64,000 bases of DNA from Anisus vortex (Eukaryota > Mollusca > Gastropoda > Planorbidae). Shown here piece by piece: positions 14,801-24,592 of the stretch (the stretch's first letter is position 1; every line of letters begins with the position of its first letter). Position numbers and translations under genes: made by a program. Location: assembly GCA_949126835.1 (NCBI GenBank), contig OX421492.1:39266886-39330885 (forward strand), written 5' to 3'. The notes beneath the pieces are model-generated. The model saw nothing but the letters and a program-made list of their open reading frames with translations. It ran no database searches and was not told the origin of the DNA.

Positions 14801-15530
14801 TAAATTTGTTATAATTTTCTAATGTTTTGTAAAGTCGATGAGTTTGAGATAGAAGAAAAATATTCTAGTATAGACCTAACTTACAGCAGGAAGCATTTAG
14901 GAGTACCCTTTAGACCAAGTTACAAAAAAAAAACAGCTTTTACATGGACCATCATATTAGAATTACATTTTTTTTTTAAGGTCTTCAACACACAAAGATT
15001 GAAATAGAGATCATTGAAAAATAATTATATATATTTTGTGTTTACCCTAATGAATGACACAGTTAGACTAAAGCTTTACCAAGATAAAAATTGTGTGCAA
15101 ATGGAAAGGCTACACTACCTGCAAAGTTCTTTTTTATCTTCTTGGCACCATCAGTTTGATTTAAAGTCAAATGCTTTCTTAGGTTGTTTATTTGTTTTTC
15201 ATAAAGTTTCTTTTGCTGCTTTAATGAAGTACCATAAGGCACATCTGCATACATTGGAAAATATTCTGATTCATGACTACCATCAGAGTCTCTAATTTCT
15301 ACTAAATTTCTTTCGACTTCGGCTGTAGAAGGAAGTATCTTATATGAGCAATTTGTCCTCGGCTCATTAGTTTCACCTTCAGAATCATTCTGAACCTTGT
15401 ATGGATTTGGTTCAACTTGGAAATTTCGGTCAAATTTTAAAAAGTTGGCACTTCTAGTGCTCTCTCCAAGACCGAGATCACCACAGATAATACTAAAAAA
15501 ATCATCCTCTCTATTTCCCATTTGCTCCAT
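2830..15530 (-). CDS. CCDC125: Coiled-coil domain-containing protein 125 (11 coding exons, 673 aa)
   Basis: Assembled by hand from splice sites; all phases agree. Exons on the minus strand: 15530-15119 (ATG at 15530), 14252-14209, 11785-11699, 10960-10889, 7766-7681, 5890-5808, 5525-5407, 4796-4689, 4316-4130, 3758-3652, 3546-2830 (TAA). The product matches my recollection of human CCDC125 along its length. The N-terminus has GDLGLG (human GDLGYG), a coiled coil follows, then LAVLGACKC with CGCAHAAA (human LAVLGACLC...CSCARMAA), then ANLTVDAYRAAFEEQL (human AYVMADAFRIAFEQQL) and SLQELVTLLTEM...EVLAH. It is a cytosolic coiled-coil protein; the vertebrate gene has been linked to cell motility. 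The last exon supplies an acidic, Ser/Glu-rich tail of 238 residues, so the protein is longer than the roughly 510-residue human form. An acceptor at 15574 suggests a 5'UTR exon further upstream, which I did not find. Confidence 0.88.
6100..6191 (-). other. CCDC125: Candidate mutually exclusive exon of CCDC125
   Basis: Between exons 5 and 6 the minus strand holds an open stretch bounded by an AG at 6192-6193 (or an inner AG leaving 6161 as first base) and a good donor GTAATT after 6100. It encodes a coiled-coil-like peptide including AKEMARYSREMLELELER. It enters in phase 0 and leaves in phase 2, exactly like exon 5 (7766-7681). It therefore cannot be spliced in together with exon 5 without a frameshift, but can replace it in frame. 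It could also be an alternative first exon, since an in-frame ATG lies near its 5' end. Transcript evidence is lacking. Confidence 0.5.
7907..9740 (+). mobile_element. 5'-truncated CR1/L2-type LINE in an intron of CCDC125
   Basis: A non-LTR retrotransposon copy in the intron between CCDC125 exons 4 and 5, opposite to the gene. It ends in an (ATT)n tail preceded by a GGGATATGCGCTATATAAGC motif. The 9-base string ATTATCTTT occurs at 7898-7906 and again at 9740-9748, which may be a target duplication although it overlaps the tail repeat. High GC compared with its surroundings, an unbroken reading frame and a simple tail suggest a young insertion. Confidence 0.8.
8065..9594 (+). CDS. LINE reverse transcriptase (partial ORF2, intact frame)
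   Basis: The frame is open from the element's truncated 5' edge (about 7917) to the stop at 9594; the listed start is simply the first ATG, not a native start. Motifs in order: NYRPVSNLPYLSKLLERII, a fingers motif QSAYRPNHSTETALLR, the first catalytic Asp in LLDLSAAFDTIDH, GVPQGSVLGPVLF, the active site FADDTQ, then the thumb and C-terminal region ending in LPLQLRQS. This order is typical of CR1/L2/Jockey-group reverse transcriptases, with CR1/L2 most likely. The endonuclease domain is missing because of 5' truncation, so this copy cannot move on its own. Confidence 0.85.
   Translation: MKSPIKTCELDPLPGFLFTQCLDKLLPYITDTINASLSTGIVPNCFKSAIVRLLLKKSGLDVNECRNYRPVSNLPYLSKLLERIILEQLNVHLSLNSLMPVFQSAYRPNHSTETALLRITTDLLNAADRGLVSALVLLDLSAAFDTIDHHLLIDRLSFTFGIRDIALSWFKSYLDGRSQTVTTESLSSQPVTVRYGVPQGSVLGPVLFTLYTQPLSFVIERHNLNYHFFADDTQLLNSAKPEDIDELLASISCCFLDIKNWMTENKLKLNSDKTEALLVGTRQKLASLSVTDLQLGDVTVPFSSTVKSLGMFLDSTLSMQPHISFLIKTCFFHLRRIATIRRYLTPEACTKLVITLLFSRLDYCNSLLAGLPAASIQGLQRVQNCAARLVLKKKKSDHISPLLYSLHWLPTQKRILYKLASLCYKCLNDSAPDYLISCLEIYTKPRPLRSAAHKLNLTIPRTKLVTAGQRAFTYSGPSAWNTLPLQLRQSSNFNIFKTGLKTHLFIIDS
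12888..13140 (+). repeat. Repeat relic with long G runs
   Basis: A stretch in a CCDC125 intron containing a run of 17 G at about 13,021 and another near 13,102, with TTTAGCCCCTTTCAGGCCCCCTC between them. The 81-codon open frame here is driven by the G runs and poly-T, and is not credible as a gene. Confidence 0.35.
14745..14830 (-). repeat. Short decayed fragment of the (ATAAG)n-tailed LINE family
   Basis: On the minus strand this matches, with substitutions, the part of the LINE at 42420-43510 that encodes the region around [16 protein letters not shown]. It is a relic in the CCDC125 intron between coding exons 1 and 2. Confidence 0.45.
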
Positions 15531-15717
15531 TAGACTTGCAATAGTTTCAGAAGCATTATTAAGTAAAAATAAACCTAAAAATAAAGAAAAGAAATACATA
15601 GGTTTATCTATATATGTAAAAAACTATGTGTGTGTTTAACCAATCAAATTGGTTTATTTAAAGACACATGCCCTTATTGCCTTATATTTTACCTTTGCAA
15701 TTTGACTTGGCTGATGT

Positions 15718-15795
15718 GTCCTCCCTAGCTTAGTGGATAAAGTATTGGATTGCCATGCGATTGACACGGGTTTGATTCTCCAGTTAGTCTATACC
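15718..15795 (+). repeat. tRNA-like sequence (SINE head or tRNA pseudogene)
   Basis: An A-box-like TAGCTTAGTGG near 15,728 and a B-box-like GGTTTGATTCT near 15,769 are spaced as in a tRNA gene. The 3' half does not pair cleanly into an acceptor stem and a T-rich stretch follows, so this is more likely a tRNA-derived SINE head or pseudogene than a working tRNA. Confidence 0.45.
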
Positions 15796-16149
15796 TTTTT
15801 TTTAATTTCAATTACTATTACTTTGAAAAAAAAAGGGCAACACCGGGCAATTTAGCTTTGTGTTAAATAAAAAGACCTGTCTATCTTTTTACCTGATTAC
15901 AATATTTATTTCAATTACCTTCCTAAATGTCTTCAGTAAGAAATAAAAAAATTTTATTATTAGATCTATAGCTTTCTGTTCATTGTAGTTTATAAAATTG
16001 TTATTTGTAGCTTTTAAAGGCCTGTTTTATTTTGCTTGCAATCTATATAGCAATAAAGTATTTTTTATTATCAATAAGAATGAGCATTGTGTTTACACTT
16101 TTATGTCATTTATCTTTATAATGAATGCTCATTTTAACTGCTAGTTTTT

Positions 16150-16460
16150 GAAACATTGGGGTGAAGCGGTAACCAAAACACTTATAACAATCTGCCAGAA
16201 GATATGGAAAAACAAAAAATGACCTAAGGAATGGGCCCAGTCACTCATAATAATTTAAACAATGCCAGAATTACAGGACAATCAGTCTCATCAGCCACCC
16301 CAGCAAGGTAATGCTAAAAAATATCCTCAATAGACTTAAACCAGTGGCATAGGAATTACTGGCAGAAGAACAGGCAGGTTTAGGACCAGGCAGAAGCACA
16401 ATTGAGCAGATTTTCAACTATACAAAACTATTTAAAAAATCAGAAATCAGTTTAAAGCTT
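16150..16460 (+). pseudogene. Decayed LINE reverse transcriptase fragment
   Basis: Translation with stops and frameshifts shows QNYRTISLISHPSKVMLK, ILNRLKPVA, then a stop, and ELLAEEQAGLGPGRSTIEQI. These are the N-terminal RT motifs of an APE-type LINE (compare NYR-ISLISHPSKVML and EEQAGFRPGRST in complete copies). Nothing downstream continues the domain. Confidence 0.7.
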
Positions 16461-17258
16461 CAGAACCAATGTTTGGTTTTGTTGGAGGGTAATCATTGAC
16501 AAAACAATTCATTAAATGGCTTACAAATACTTTCATTAAATGTCTTGCAAACACTAATTATTCTTAGATATTGTTTTTTTTTTCAAATCCAGACTATCGC
16601 TTGCAATATAGTACAAACAACATTAAAGCAAATATAATGTTACAATTAACACGAGTCCTCAACCCAATTTTTTTTAAATACATATTCTTCTGCTATACAA
16701 GCTAGGGATGCCAAAACTGGGTTTTCCTGCTGAAAGCACCAGAAAGACAAGCACGCATTCAGAAAATTTGAATCTGGGAATTTAATCATATTAAATAAAT
16801 ATTCCCTTAATTTGTGCTACATAAAATATTCACTGATATATATCATTTCTAAGTTCTAAATGTACGTATATATCTTTTTTTTTTATCGACCCATCAAATA
16901 AGGGAAGTCACAGGTTTCTTTTTTGTGATTCCAACCACCATAGATTGTGTTCAAGCTAATTCCAAATTTCAGTTCAAATGATTTACAGATACATTTTCCA
17001 CATTTTTGACAGCTTTTCACATTCATAATTGGATTATTGATGTCTGTGTAATGAAAGCATTACACAGCACTGAACTGGCATTCTTAGGTCTTAAATTTAA
17101 ATGACTTCAAGTATGTCCTCCATTTTCCACAATCTCTGTCTCAATCTATATTTTAGTAGGAGTAACTTACACCTATTTAAATAGCTTACCCTTAAATGCC
17201 TTGAATGGTAATAGCATAATAATAATATACATATTAATATTAAGTGAAAAGTTAAAAC
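16461..17258. other. Non-genic AT-rich spacer
   Basis: I see no gene here. Near 16,702 the string CTAGGGATGCCAAAACTGGG resembles the left terminus of the hAT-like element at 17259, so a truncated relative may lie here. Confidence 0.3.
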
Positions 17259-18044
17259 TAGGGATGTTAAAACCGTTTTTTTTTTTGTTCAAAACCCGTT
17301 TTTGGTTCTATAAAATTGGTTTAAAACCAGATTTTGCCCCCTCCCCCTCCTTGCGCAATATCACAAGTCACAGGCCTGAAAAGCCAAATGTACGTAGTTT
17401 TGTAGGTATATTTGAAAAATAGTTCAAACTTAATTAGTGTTTGCAGGGCATTCAAGAGGTTGATTTGTGTGAAAACAATATTATTATTGTTATTTAACAT
17501 AACATTCTTTGAAAATTAAACAAAAATCTGGGATAATTGATTAAAACCGATAGGCTACAACATTCAATTTGTACACCATGGACTTAGACTTTTTAAATAA
17601 TTTATTGAAAAGGATCGCATATGCACCAATCAAAAGAATGTGTATTTAATAGTGGCGTGAATAATAACGCACTAACGTGGTATCTAGCCAAATTGTTCAG
17701 GGTCACAGGACAAAACTAGTCTGTGTCTCTCAATTGCATCTAAGAGATGCATCTTAACATTTGGTTTGATGTTGTTTTGATCGCAAGCCATAGTTGGTAT
17801 TTGGAAAAAAAAGAAACACAATATCTAAGACTAATTAGTGTTAGCAAGGCATTTCAAGAATTGTTTTGTGCGAATCCAACATTTTTTTTTTTTTATATTT
17901 CCATCGGAACCAAAAAAAGGGTGTGATACTTGAAGTGATGATTACCTTCCAACCAACAAACCAAAATCCGGTTTTGAAAATCAAAACCTGTTTTCTAGTT
18001 TCAAAACCGGAATCCGGCATTCCGGTTTTTGTTTAACATCCCTA
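17259..18044. mobile_element. Non-autonomous hAT-like element, 786 bp
   Basis: The termini are inverted: TAGGGATGTTAAA at the left and TTTAACATCCCTA at the right. The flanks are GTTAAAAC (17251-17258) and GTTTAAAC (18045-18052), an 8-bp target duplication with one mismatch, as expected for hAT transposons. The interior is repetitive around AAAACC/GGTTTT strings and has no transposase frame. A right-hand fragment of the same family lies at about 26,020-26,140, nested elsewhere in the window. Confidence 0.7.
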
Positions 18045-18200
18045 GTTTAAACCTTATAATTTTTAGGATCACAATGTACACACACACAAAAAGAATGTTA
18101 ACACTATTAACTTTTATTAATAGTAATGAGGTAAACATTAAGCTCATTAAGTAAGCTTATTTAGTCTTAAAAGTTAAAAATCTTAGTCTTAAGTCATAGG

Positions 18201-19029
18201 TAGTGATGGGACAATAGCAAAGTTTCTAACGATTCGGATTCTACCCAATTGTCCTGATTCCTGATACAATTCTGATTTCGATTCCTGGCCATTATTACAT
18301 ATATATGTATTACTGTGCCCAGGTACTAACAGATTTAATTAATATAAAAGTTGAGAATTGATTAGAAAATTTTATTAACTTGCTATTGAGGCTTTACAAT
18401 ATGCTAGATATCAATATATTGGAAAGGTTTTATATAAACACATCTATCAATAATTCCATTTTAATAATACAAAGATGTAGTATTGTGTTCAAAATAAAAT
18501 AAACAATTCCATTTTAATGAGAAAAACTTCATTCAGTTCAATCAGTTGTAAGTAAGAATATGCATTTAATCATAGTCAAATTGAAGCACTTGCAAATTAT
18601 AGTGCAAAAACATAAGCATCTCTCCAGTTGTTGGTTCTAAACGGTTTCTTTTTGGTGAGTATATATTGCCAACTACACTAAAAATTATCTCGCTCTCTAC
18701 TAAAGAAGGCGGAGCACATAAATACTTTCTTGAGAGGAGAGCCAAACTTGGAAGTTCTTCTTTGTTCGCTTTCCACCAGCTAAGAGGATTCTCATTGTTT
18801 GCAGTCAGTTTAAATGTTAGATACCTTGATATTTCTGTTCTAATTTTAATTCTTGCTGCTGAAAATTGACTCTTTGTTGTTGTGATTGTAGCTCGTGGTA
18901 GTTAATCAGTTAAGAATCCTTTTGGTATTGGAATCGGGACTGAATTATTCAGTTCCGATACCGATGCTTTGGAGTAATCCTGATATTTCGATTATTCCGA
19001 TACAATTCGGATTAGTCGTCCCATCACTA
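18201..19029 (-). mobile_element. hAT deletion derivative keeping a transposase dimerisation domain
   Basis: Terminal inverted repeats begin TAGTGATGGGAC (left) and end GTCCCATCACTA (right), flanked by a perfect 8-bp duplication GTCATAGG at 18193-18200 and 19030-19037. Inside, the minus strand (about 18,880 down to 18,590) reads open through NPLSWWKANKEELPSL, ALLSRKYLCAPPS, VESEIIFSVVGNIY and KRNRLEPTTGEMLMF. These are the hallmarks of the hAT family C-terminal dimerisation domain. The rest of the transposase is absent. Confidence 0.8.
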
Positions 19030-19374
19030 GTCATAGGTAAAAACAATTGATCAAATAACAATAATATATCAATATACTTAATAGGCCTACTTGAATATAT
19101 ATACAAATCAAACAAAATTTGATTTTGTCTGGATTTGGGCTTTAGTACATTAAACTTTGTAGTAATTTTTGAAATAATATACACAGTAATACAGAATGTT
19201 ATTATTAAAATTGGTAAGATAAAAAGTAAAATAACTTCAATAGATAGGCCTATTCCTAGTCAATATCAATAACTTATCGGCTTATCATTTGTCCTTTATT
19301 GACTTACTTAGACTTAAGCCTTTATTTAAATTTATTTTTTATTGATGATATTCAGTCATTGAAATTGATTTTCA

Positions 19375-19600
19375 TTCAACTACTACTACTAGTTATTACT
19401 AGTACTAGACTAGTGACTATTAGTTATTAGTAGTAATAGTACTACTCAACTCTAAACACTATAAACTATCAGTGACTATCTTTAAACTAGTGAAAATATT
19501 TAGGTGTAGGACTAGTTACTAGTACTAGTAGTAGTTACTAGTACTAGTAGGCCTACTACACTAGTAGTAGTAGTAGTAGTAGTTACTAGTAGGAGGAGGA
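19375..19600. repeat. Simple/palindromic (ACTAGT, TAG)n repeat
   Basis: Low-complexity DNA made of overlapping ACTAGT, TAGTAG and TACTAC strings, strongly self-complementary. The surrounding spacer 19,038-20,173 otherwise shows no gene. Confidence 0.6.
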
Positions 19601-20181
19601 TAAGGCTGATAAGGCTAATTATTATCAGTTAGGCCTATAGCCTAATTATAATGATAATCAGTCTTATATTATATACTTATACTTATATTATATACTTATA
19701 ACTTATATAGACTAGTCTAGTTGTAATTAAATAAAACTTATAATTAATAATAAAATTATAATCAGATACGCTGACACTGACACTGTCACTGACTTCACTG
19801 ACATTAAATTGAAAAGTCAGCAAGTTTGTTTAAACCAATGTAACAATGTTTTACTACATAAAAGGCCATGACCATGGTATTTACCTTTCCTTTAAGTTCA
19901 CACAAGTTCTTTTAGTTTTCAGGGCATAGCAAAATACATAGTGACATAGTCATAGTATGTTTTTATGTATAGGCCTAGTCACCAAAACGAAATCCATAAG
20001 TTTACAGAGATCACTCTTCTTACTCTTATTTTCTCAAATAAAAAGCTGTCAAGAGTACATTCCCTTAACTAGAAACAAATTCACTCTCGATCTGCCAGTC
20101 TACTTTTTTTTTTATAGATCACTGACTATAGGTAGATGGTAGATTCATGATAGATCCATTAGTTTATTCTATAGTCTAGAG

Positions 20182-22159
20182 CAGGCCCCACGAGAGGGGG
20201 GTACAGCTGGTACGCCGTACCAGGGCCCATAGGAGTTTAGGGGGCCCATGAATATTAAAATTTGAAATTAAATTGGTAATTAAGCAAGTAATAGCCTTAA
20301 AGTCTTTATTATTTGATCTCAGAATAACTGAGAATGTGAACATTATTTTAAGCTAAACGGTAGATGGTAATAAAGTGCTCATTAAAGTTCAGCGGAAGGA
20401 ATACGTAGTAATCATCCAATCTGGGTAGTTATTGTAATGTTTCAAAATGTACATATACATTCTTTAGTCATAAAATATTTATATAATTTTCAACTATCTT
20501 GTGTAATTTGATCATTTTAGAGTTGTAAGCAATTTATTTTTCTAAAAGGAAATTAAAAAAAAACATATTAGAAATATTAATGTAAAGAAAACGGGTTAAT
20601 TATCTCCCTTCAATTAAATTCTCCAAATTTGATGATAATAATACCAAACGACTTAATTGTTTTAATATAACTAGTGTACTTCTGAAAATGCTCATCTTAA
20701 TTTGCCTTAAATATTAGTGAAAGAGTTTAATGTTTTGAAATTGATTTCACGGAAAGATATTTCCAGTTTCAATGCAAATCCATTCCAGTTGCCCAACACT
20801 TCAAGTGCTTTTGGACACAGTCTTGTAAATGGAAGTTTAACTCACTGAAACGTGTCGTTATGTCATTCAGAAACAGTCAGTTCTCCTCATTCAATAATGG
20901 ATTTTTTTCATTAATATACATCTTAATTGCTTTCAGACAAGAAACGAATCTATCCAAGACTTTACCTATACTCCGTATGACTTTCTCCGAGAAGGGACTT
21001 GAGAAACTATATAATTAACTATCTTAACAATAGATTTAATCACAGATCGCAAGTCCAATGATGGGAGCTTTGCATACAAACATTCCTGAACTAAAACAGT
21101 TGACATCCAGTGTGATTCCCATGTTGTTCGCTATGCAGCACCCACTAATTACGCTGACATACGTTGTTTTCATAATATTCTTGGAGGTCTCTCGCGTGCC
21201 ACTGAAAATCGTTCTGCGTGCCAAGTCTGGCACGCGTGCCTTAGGTTGCTGACCCCTGGTGCACTTCAACATTTAGTTAAATATGCAAAGAAGCCTCATC
21301 TAGTTGTAATATAGGGCCTAATTATTTTCGATAGCATTTAGGATCTCTTTTTTATTTTTTTCTCCAGAGACACTTACAAATATAGACCTATGAGCCTTAC
21401 AGGCTAACAGTTCTTCCCGTTAGCTTAGTAGCCTAGTCCTAAATACTCTATGTCGCTGCATACTAGTACGACAGTCAAAGCTAGTTAGTCGATCCTTTTA
21501 CACTTTAATAATTTCCTGTGCAGTAACCAAGAGGGGAGATTGAATGTATCATAATTTTAGACAAATGTATTGAAAATATAAAACACATTTTTTTTGTCAT
21601 TTAACAAAATGTATTTTGGGAAGAGTCTGTACAAAAAATTGTCTGTGTCAACTGTATTGCCACATTACCACAGCAGATCTAACCTTTAATATGACTACAC
21701 AACATACATTACTGGTGAATATTTACAACTGAAAGAGTAACACCAATAGTTAAATCACTGAACCTAGAAACACTAATAAACAATCAACAGTGAGAGTTAG
21801 TTTTCCCATTTTACAAATCTTTGTATAATTATTTGCAAGATCAATAGGCCTACTGAAGCGGAGGAACAATTACAATAATTTAAACTAAGAACTATAATAT
21901 GTACTTGATTAAAATATTTTTGTAATAGACCTGTAAGGCTGTGATTGAAATGATGACACTCTAATGGTAAATGGTAATACTTATGACAGTTTCACAAAAT
22001 GGTCCACAGACCTTTTAAAAAGATTCCTGATTTTTCAAACACATGTAATACAAATAAAAATCATCTAGATATGACTAGTGTTAGATCAAAAAAGTGGGGC
22101 GGGGTGGGGGCCCAGAAAAGATCTTGTACCGGCATCTTTTTTTTCTCTCGAGGGCCCTG
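20182..22159. mobile_element. Composite hAT-like element, about 2 kb
   Basis: The left end starts CAGGCCCCACGAGAG and the right end, read on the minus strand, starts CAGGGCCCTCGAGAG. Both are followed by GGTAC-rich subterminal hairpins. The 8-bp flank GTCTAGAG is at 20174-20181 and again at 22160-22167. The interior carries a decayed copy of another hAT (about 20,390-21,258) and a LINE fragment near 21,715-21,790, so it is a nested composite. Confidence 0.7.
20390..21258 (-). pseudogene. Decayed hAT transposase relic, copy 1
   Basis: The right edge ends in GGTTGCTGACCCCTG, the typical inverted end CAGGGGTCAGCAACC of hAT elements. On the minus strand, broken frames resemble the mid-region of GTF2IRD2/ZBED-type hAT transposases (around a FLNDI...FSELNFHLQ stretch at about 20,830-20,900). 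A second copy of the same DNA, split by a LINE, lies at about 32,930-35,620. No left terminus could be found. Confidence 0.5.
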
Positions 22160-22167
22160 GTCTAGAG

Positions 22168-22373
22168 CAGGGGTCGGCAACCTAAGAAATGCGTGTCAAA
22201 GTTGGCACGCTGAGGGATTTTCAATGGCACGCAGGGGAGGCCTTAAAAGTCTATTAAAAGTTTTTTCTACAAGAAATTTAGTGCTACAGTAGGATGTCTT
22301 TTAGGCTTTTGGCACAATGAATGAGTTAGAAATCATACTTTAGCACGCGATTATCAAAAGGTTGCGACCCCTT
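22168..22373. mobile_element. hAT MITE, 206 bp
   Basis: Starts CAGGGGTCGGCAACC and ends GGTTGCGACCCCTT, with the 8-bp GTCTAGAG on both sides (22160-22167, 22374-22381). The first 60 bases resemble the right end of the hAT relic at 20,390-21,258, so this is probably a non-autonomous derivative of that family. Confidence 0.75.
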
Positions 22374-22381
22374 GTCTAGAG

Positions 22382-24118
22382 TCTAGATTCTAGACCATAG
22401 GTTCTCAACCTTTTTCGGCTCATCGCCCCCTTTAAAACATTATTAAATTAGCATGCTCAGTGCGCTCTTTGTGTGATCTGCAGTGGCAGATGTATTAGCC
22501 AAAGAGAAAGGTCTTTAAGTTTTTTTTAAAAGATTCTCTTGTCCCAGATTCTCTCAGTGTCTGAGATAAACTGTACTATAGAGAAGGCGCCACTGACACA
22601 AATGTCCATCCAAACTAGGAGTTTTGAGGAGTGACTGTGTTGAAGAGCGCAGTTCCCTAGATGTTTCATGCCTTGATATAATCTCTCGAAGTTAGGAAAG
22701 AGCATTGCCCTTTATGCATCCGTACGTAATGGGCATGATTTTGTGCTCTATTCGCTTTATCACCGGGAGCCAGTGGAGATCCTTTAGTGTTGGTAGATAT
22801 GATCTTGCCTCCTCACTTATACTGTTACTTAACGTATACCCTAGTCTGATCAAAGATCACGGGCGAGCACGTTTTGAAATAAAAGTTTCATGAAAATGGA
22901 AAGGGGGAGGGGTTCAATGCGATTTCAGCTATTAGATTTTCTGGTTCGACAGTAGGTTACATGTAGGCCAAATGCCATGGCATTGTAATAATACTTATAA
23001 ATCGTTCGTCGACATAGTGGCCTATTTTTGTATAGGAACAATCAGTTTTACCCTGTGCATAGAACTATCCGTGGATTGTCTCCACTTCGAAAGTTAAACT
23101 TACAAAATTCGAAACTGTTAGGTTAATTAAATTTGTGTAGTTTTAAGACATGTGTTTTGTAAAGATGCAATAAACTTAAAGTGCTTCACGAGCATCAATG
23201 ATTGTTGCTGCTAATAATATGAAACAGCCTAACTATTTTCGGACACCATACTCTTCCATGTCTCTAGCGTGCGTATATGATCAACGATCTTTTCAGTAAG
23301 TCATCGCGAAGGACAAAGCAATCTTTCAAGTGGCGTTGCAAGGTTCTTGGGTATCCCTTGTCCACATTGTCAATTATGTGTTTCCCTTCCATTCCATTCT
23401 AAGTCTCAAAAGGTAAATATTGATTCAGCTCACTTCCAGAGGCCCTTGTGCATTGTAAAACTTGCACCATCCGTTGTTACGCTACATCATCTTTCATTGA
23501 ATGGGCGCGTTGGAATCATTAAAGATAACAAAGATATCTGCATAGTAAGCTAAGCCTATCTGGCTATCCAATGATCCAATCCACATTTTTGAACAACAGA
23601 GATCATTCCGTTGTTGTTGTTGCTTAAAAAAAAAATCAGAGTGCAGCAAATAAGCTTAGATTTATATCGTTTTATTGAATCATACAATATTTGTTGTTGT
23701 TTTTAATACCTTTTTCCAAACAAAAATCAAACGAGGGAACATACTATTGATTTTTTCAAACTTTTTGACTCATATACTCTAAAGTCTAATGTGGACAAAC
23801 CAAAACGGACTCAAGGTTCGGTGCCCCTTTTACAATGTAAACATTGTAGTATATGTTATAGTTATAGCCATAGGCAATGTCTTAGGTCATAGGTCCATGA
23901 GTAGCTTAAGGGCCTACATATATTTGTTATATAAAAATGAGTTTACTATTACGTCTAGTATTGGTAAAGGTATTGATTTTACTATTTTTTAGGACTATAG
24001 GTCTAGTACACGTATTAGTTATAGAACAATACAAATAAACAAGAAAACTGAAATAAAAATATAAACAAAATATATACCCTAAGGATAAGCGAATATGGAA
24101 ATCTAACTAGAGGACTAA
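22382..24118. other. Spacer with transposon debris
   Basis: Near 22,397, AGGTTCTCAACCTTTTT resembles a hAT left terminus. The remainder (to about 23,560) contains short broken frames of transposase-like composition without a motif I can name. No cellular gene is seen. Confidence 0.3.
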
Positions 24119-24592
24119 GATTAGAGAAGGGGTGTGCAACAGGCGGAACGCGGGCCAAAACCCGGCCCGCCAGACCAGTTGGTGTGGCCCCAGCTAACTA
24201 ATAGTGTTTGTTTTTATTACTTTGCGCACGAATTTCGATTTCTTTTTCATAAACGTGAAACCAATTTTAAAGTATTTGAATCGACCATACCAAATAAAAT
24301 AGAAATTTGCGCCCTTGTAAATATAAAGCAAGTGGAATAGGCCTACTTCGTGTATATTTTAGGTAATTTTAAAATTAAAATGCTAATATTAAGTTTAAAT
24401 CTTCAACACACACTGAACGAAAATCAAAACCCTACAAATTTAAATATTTGCTTATTTATTTAAAAAAAAACGTGTGTACTGCAATATTTACGTAGGCCTA
24501 TACGTATATCCCATCTTTTGTGAGTTGTATGCAATTTTGTGACACACATGGCAATACATGGTATACAGTACTATAAACTGTACCACATTTAT

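Noticed and set aside
15718..15795. Functional tRNA gene
   Set aside because: Boxes A and B are present but no acceptor stem pairs cleanly; a SINE head or pseudogene is more likely.
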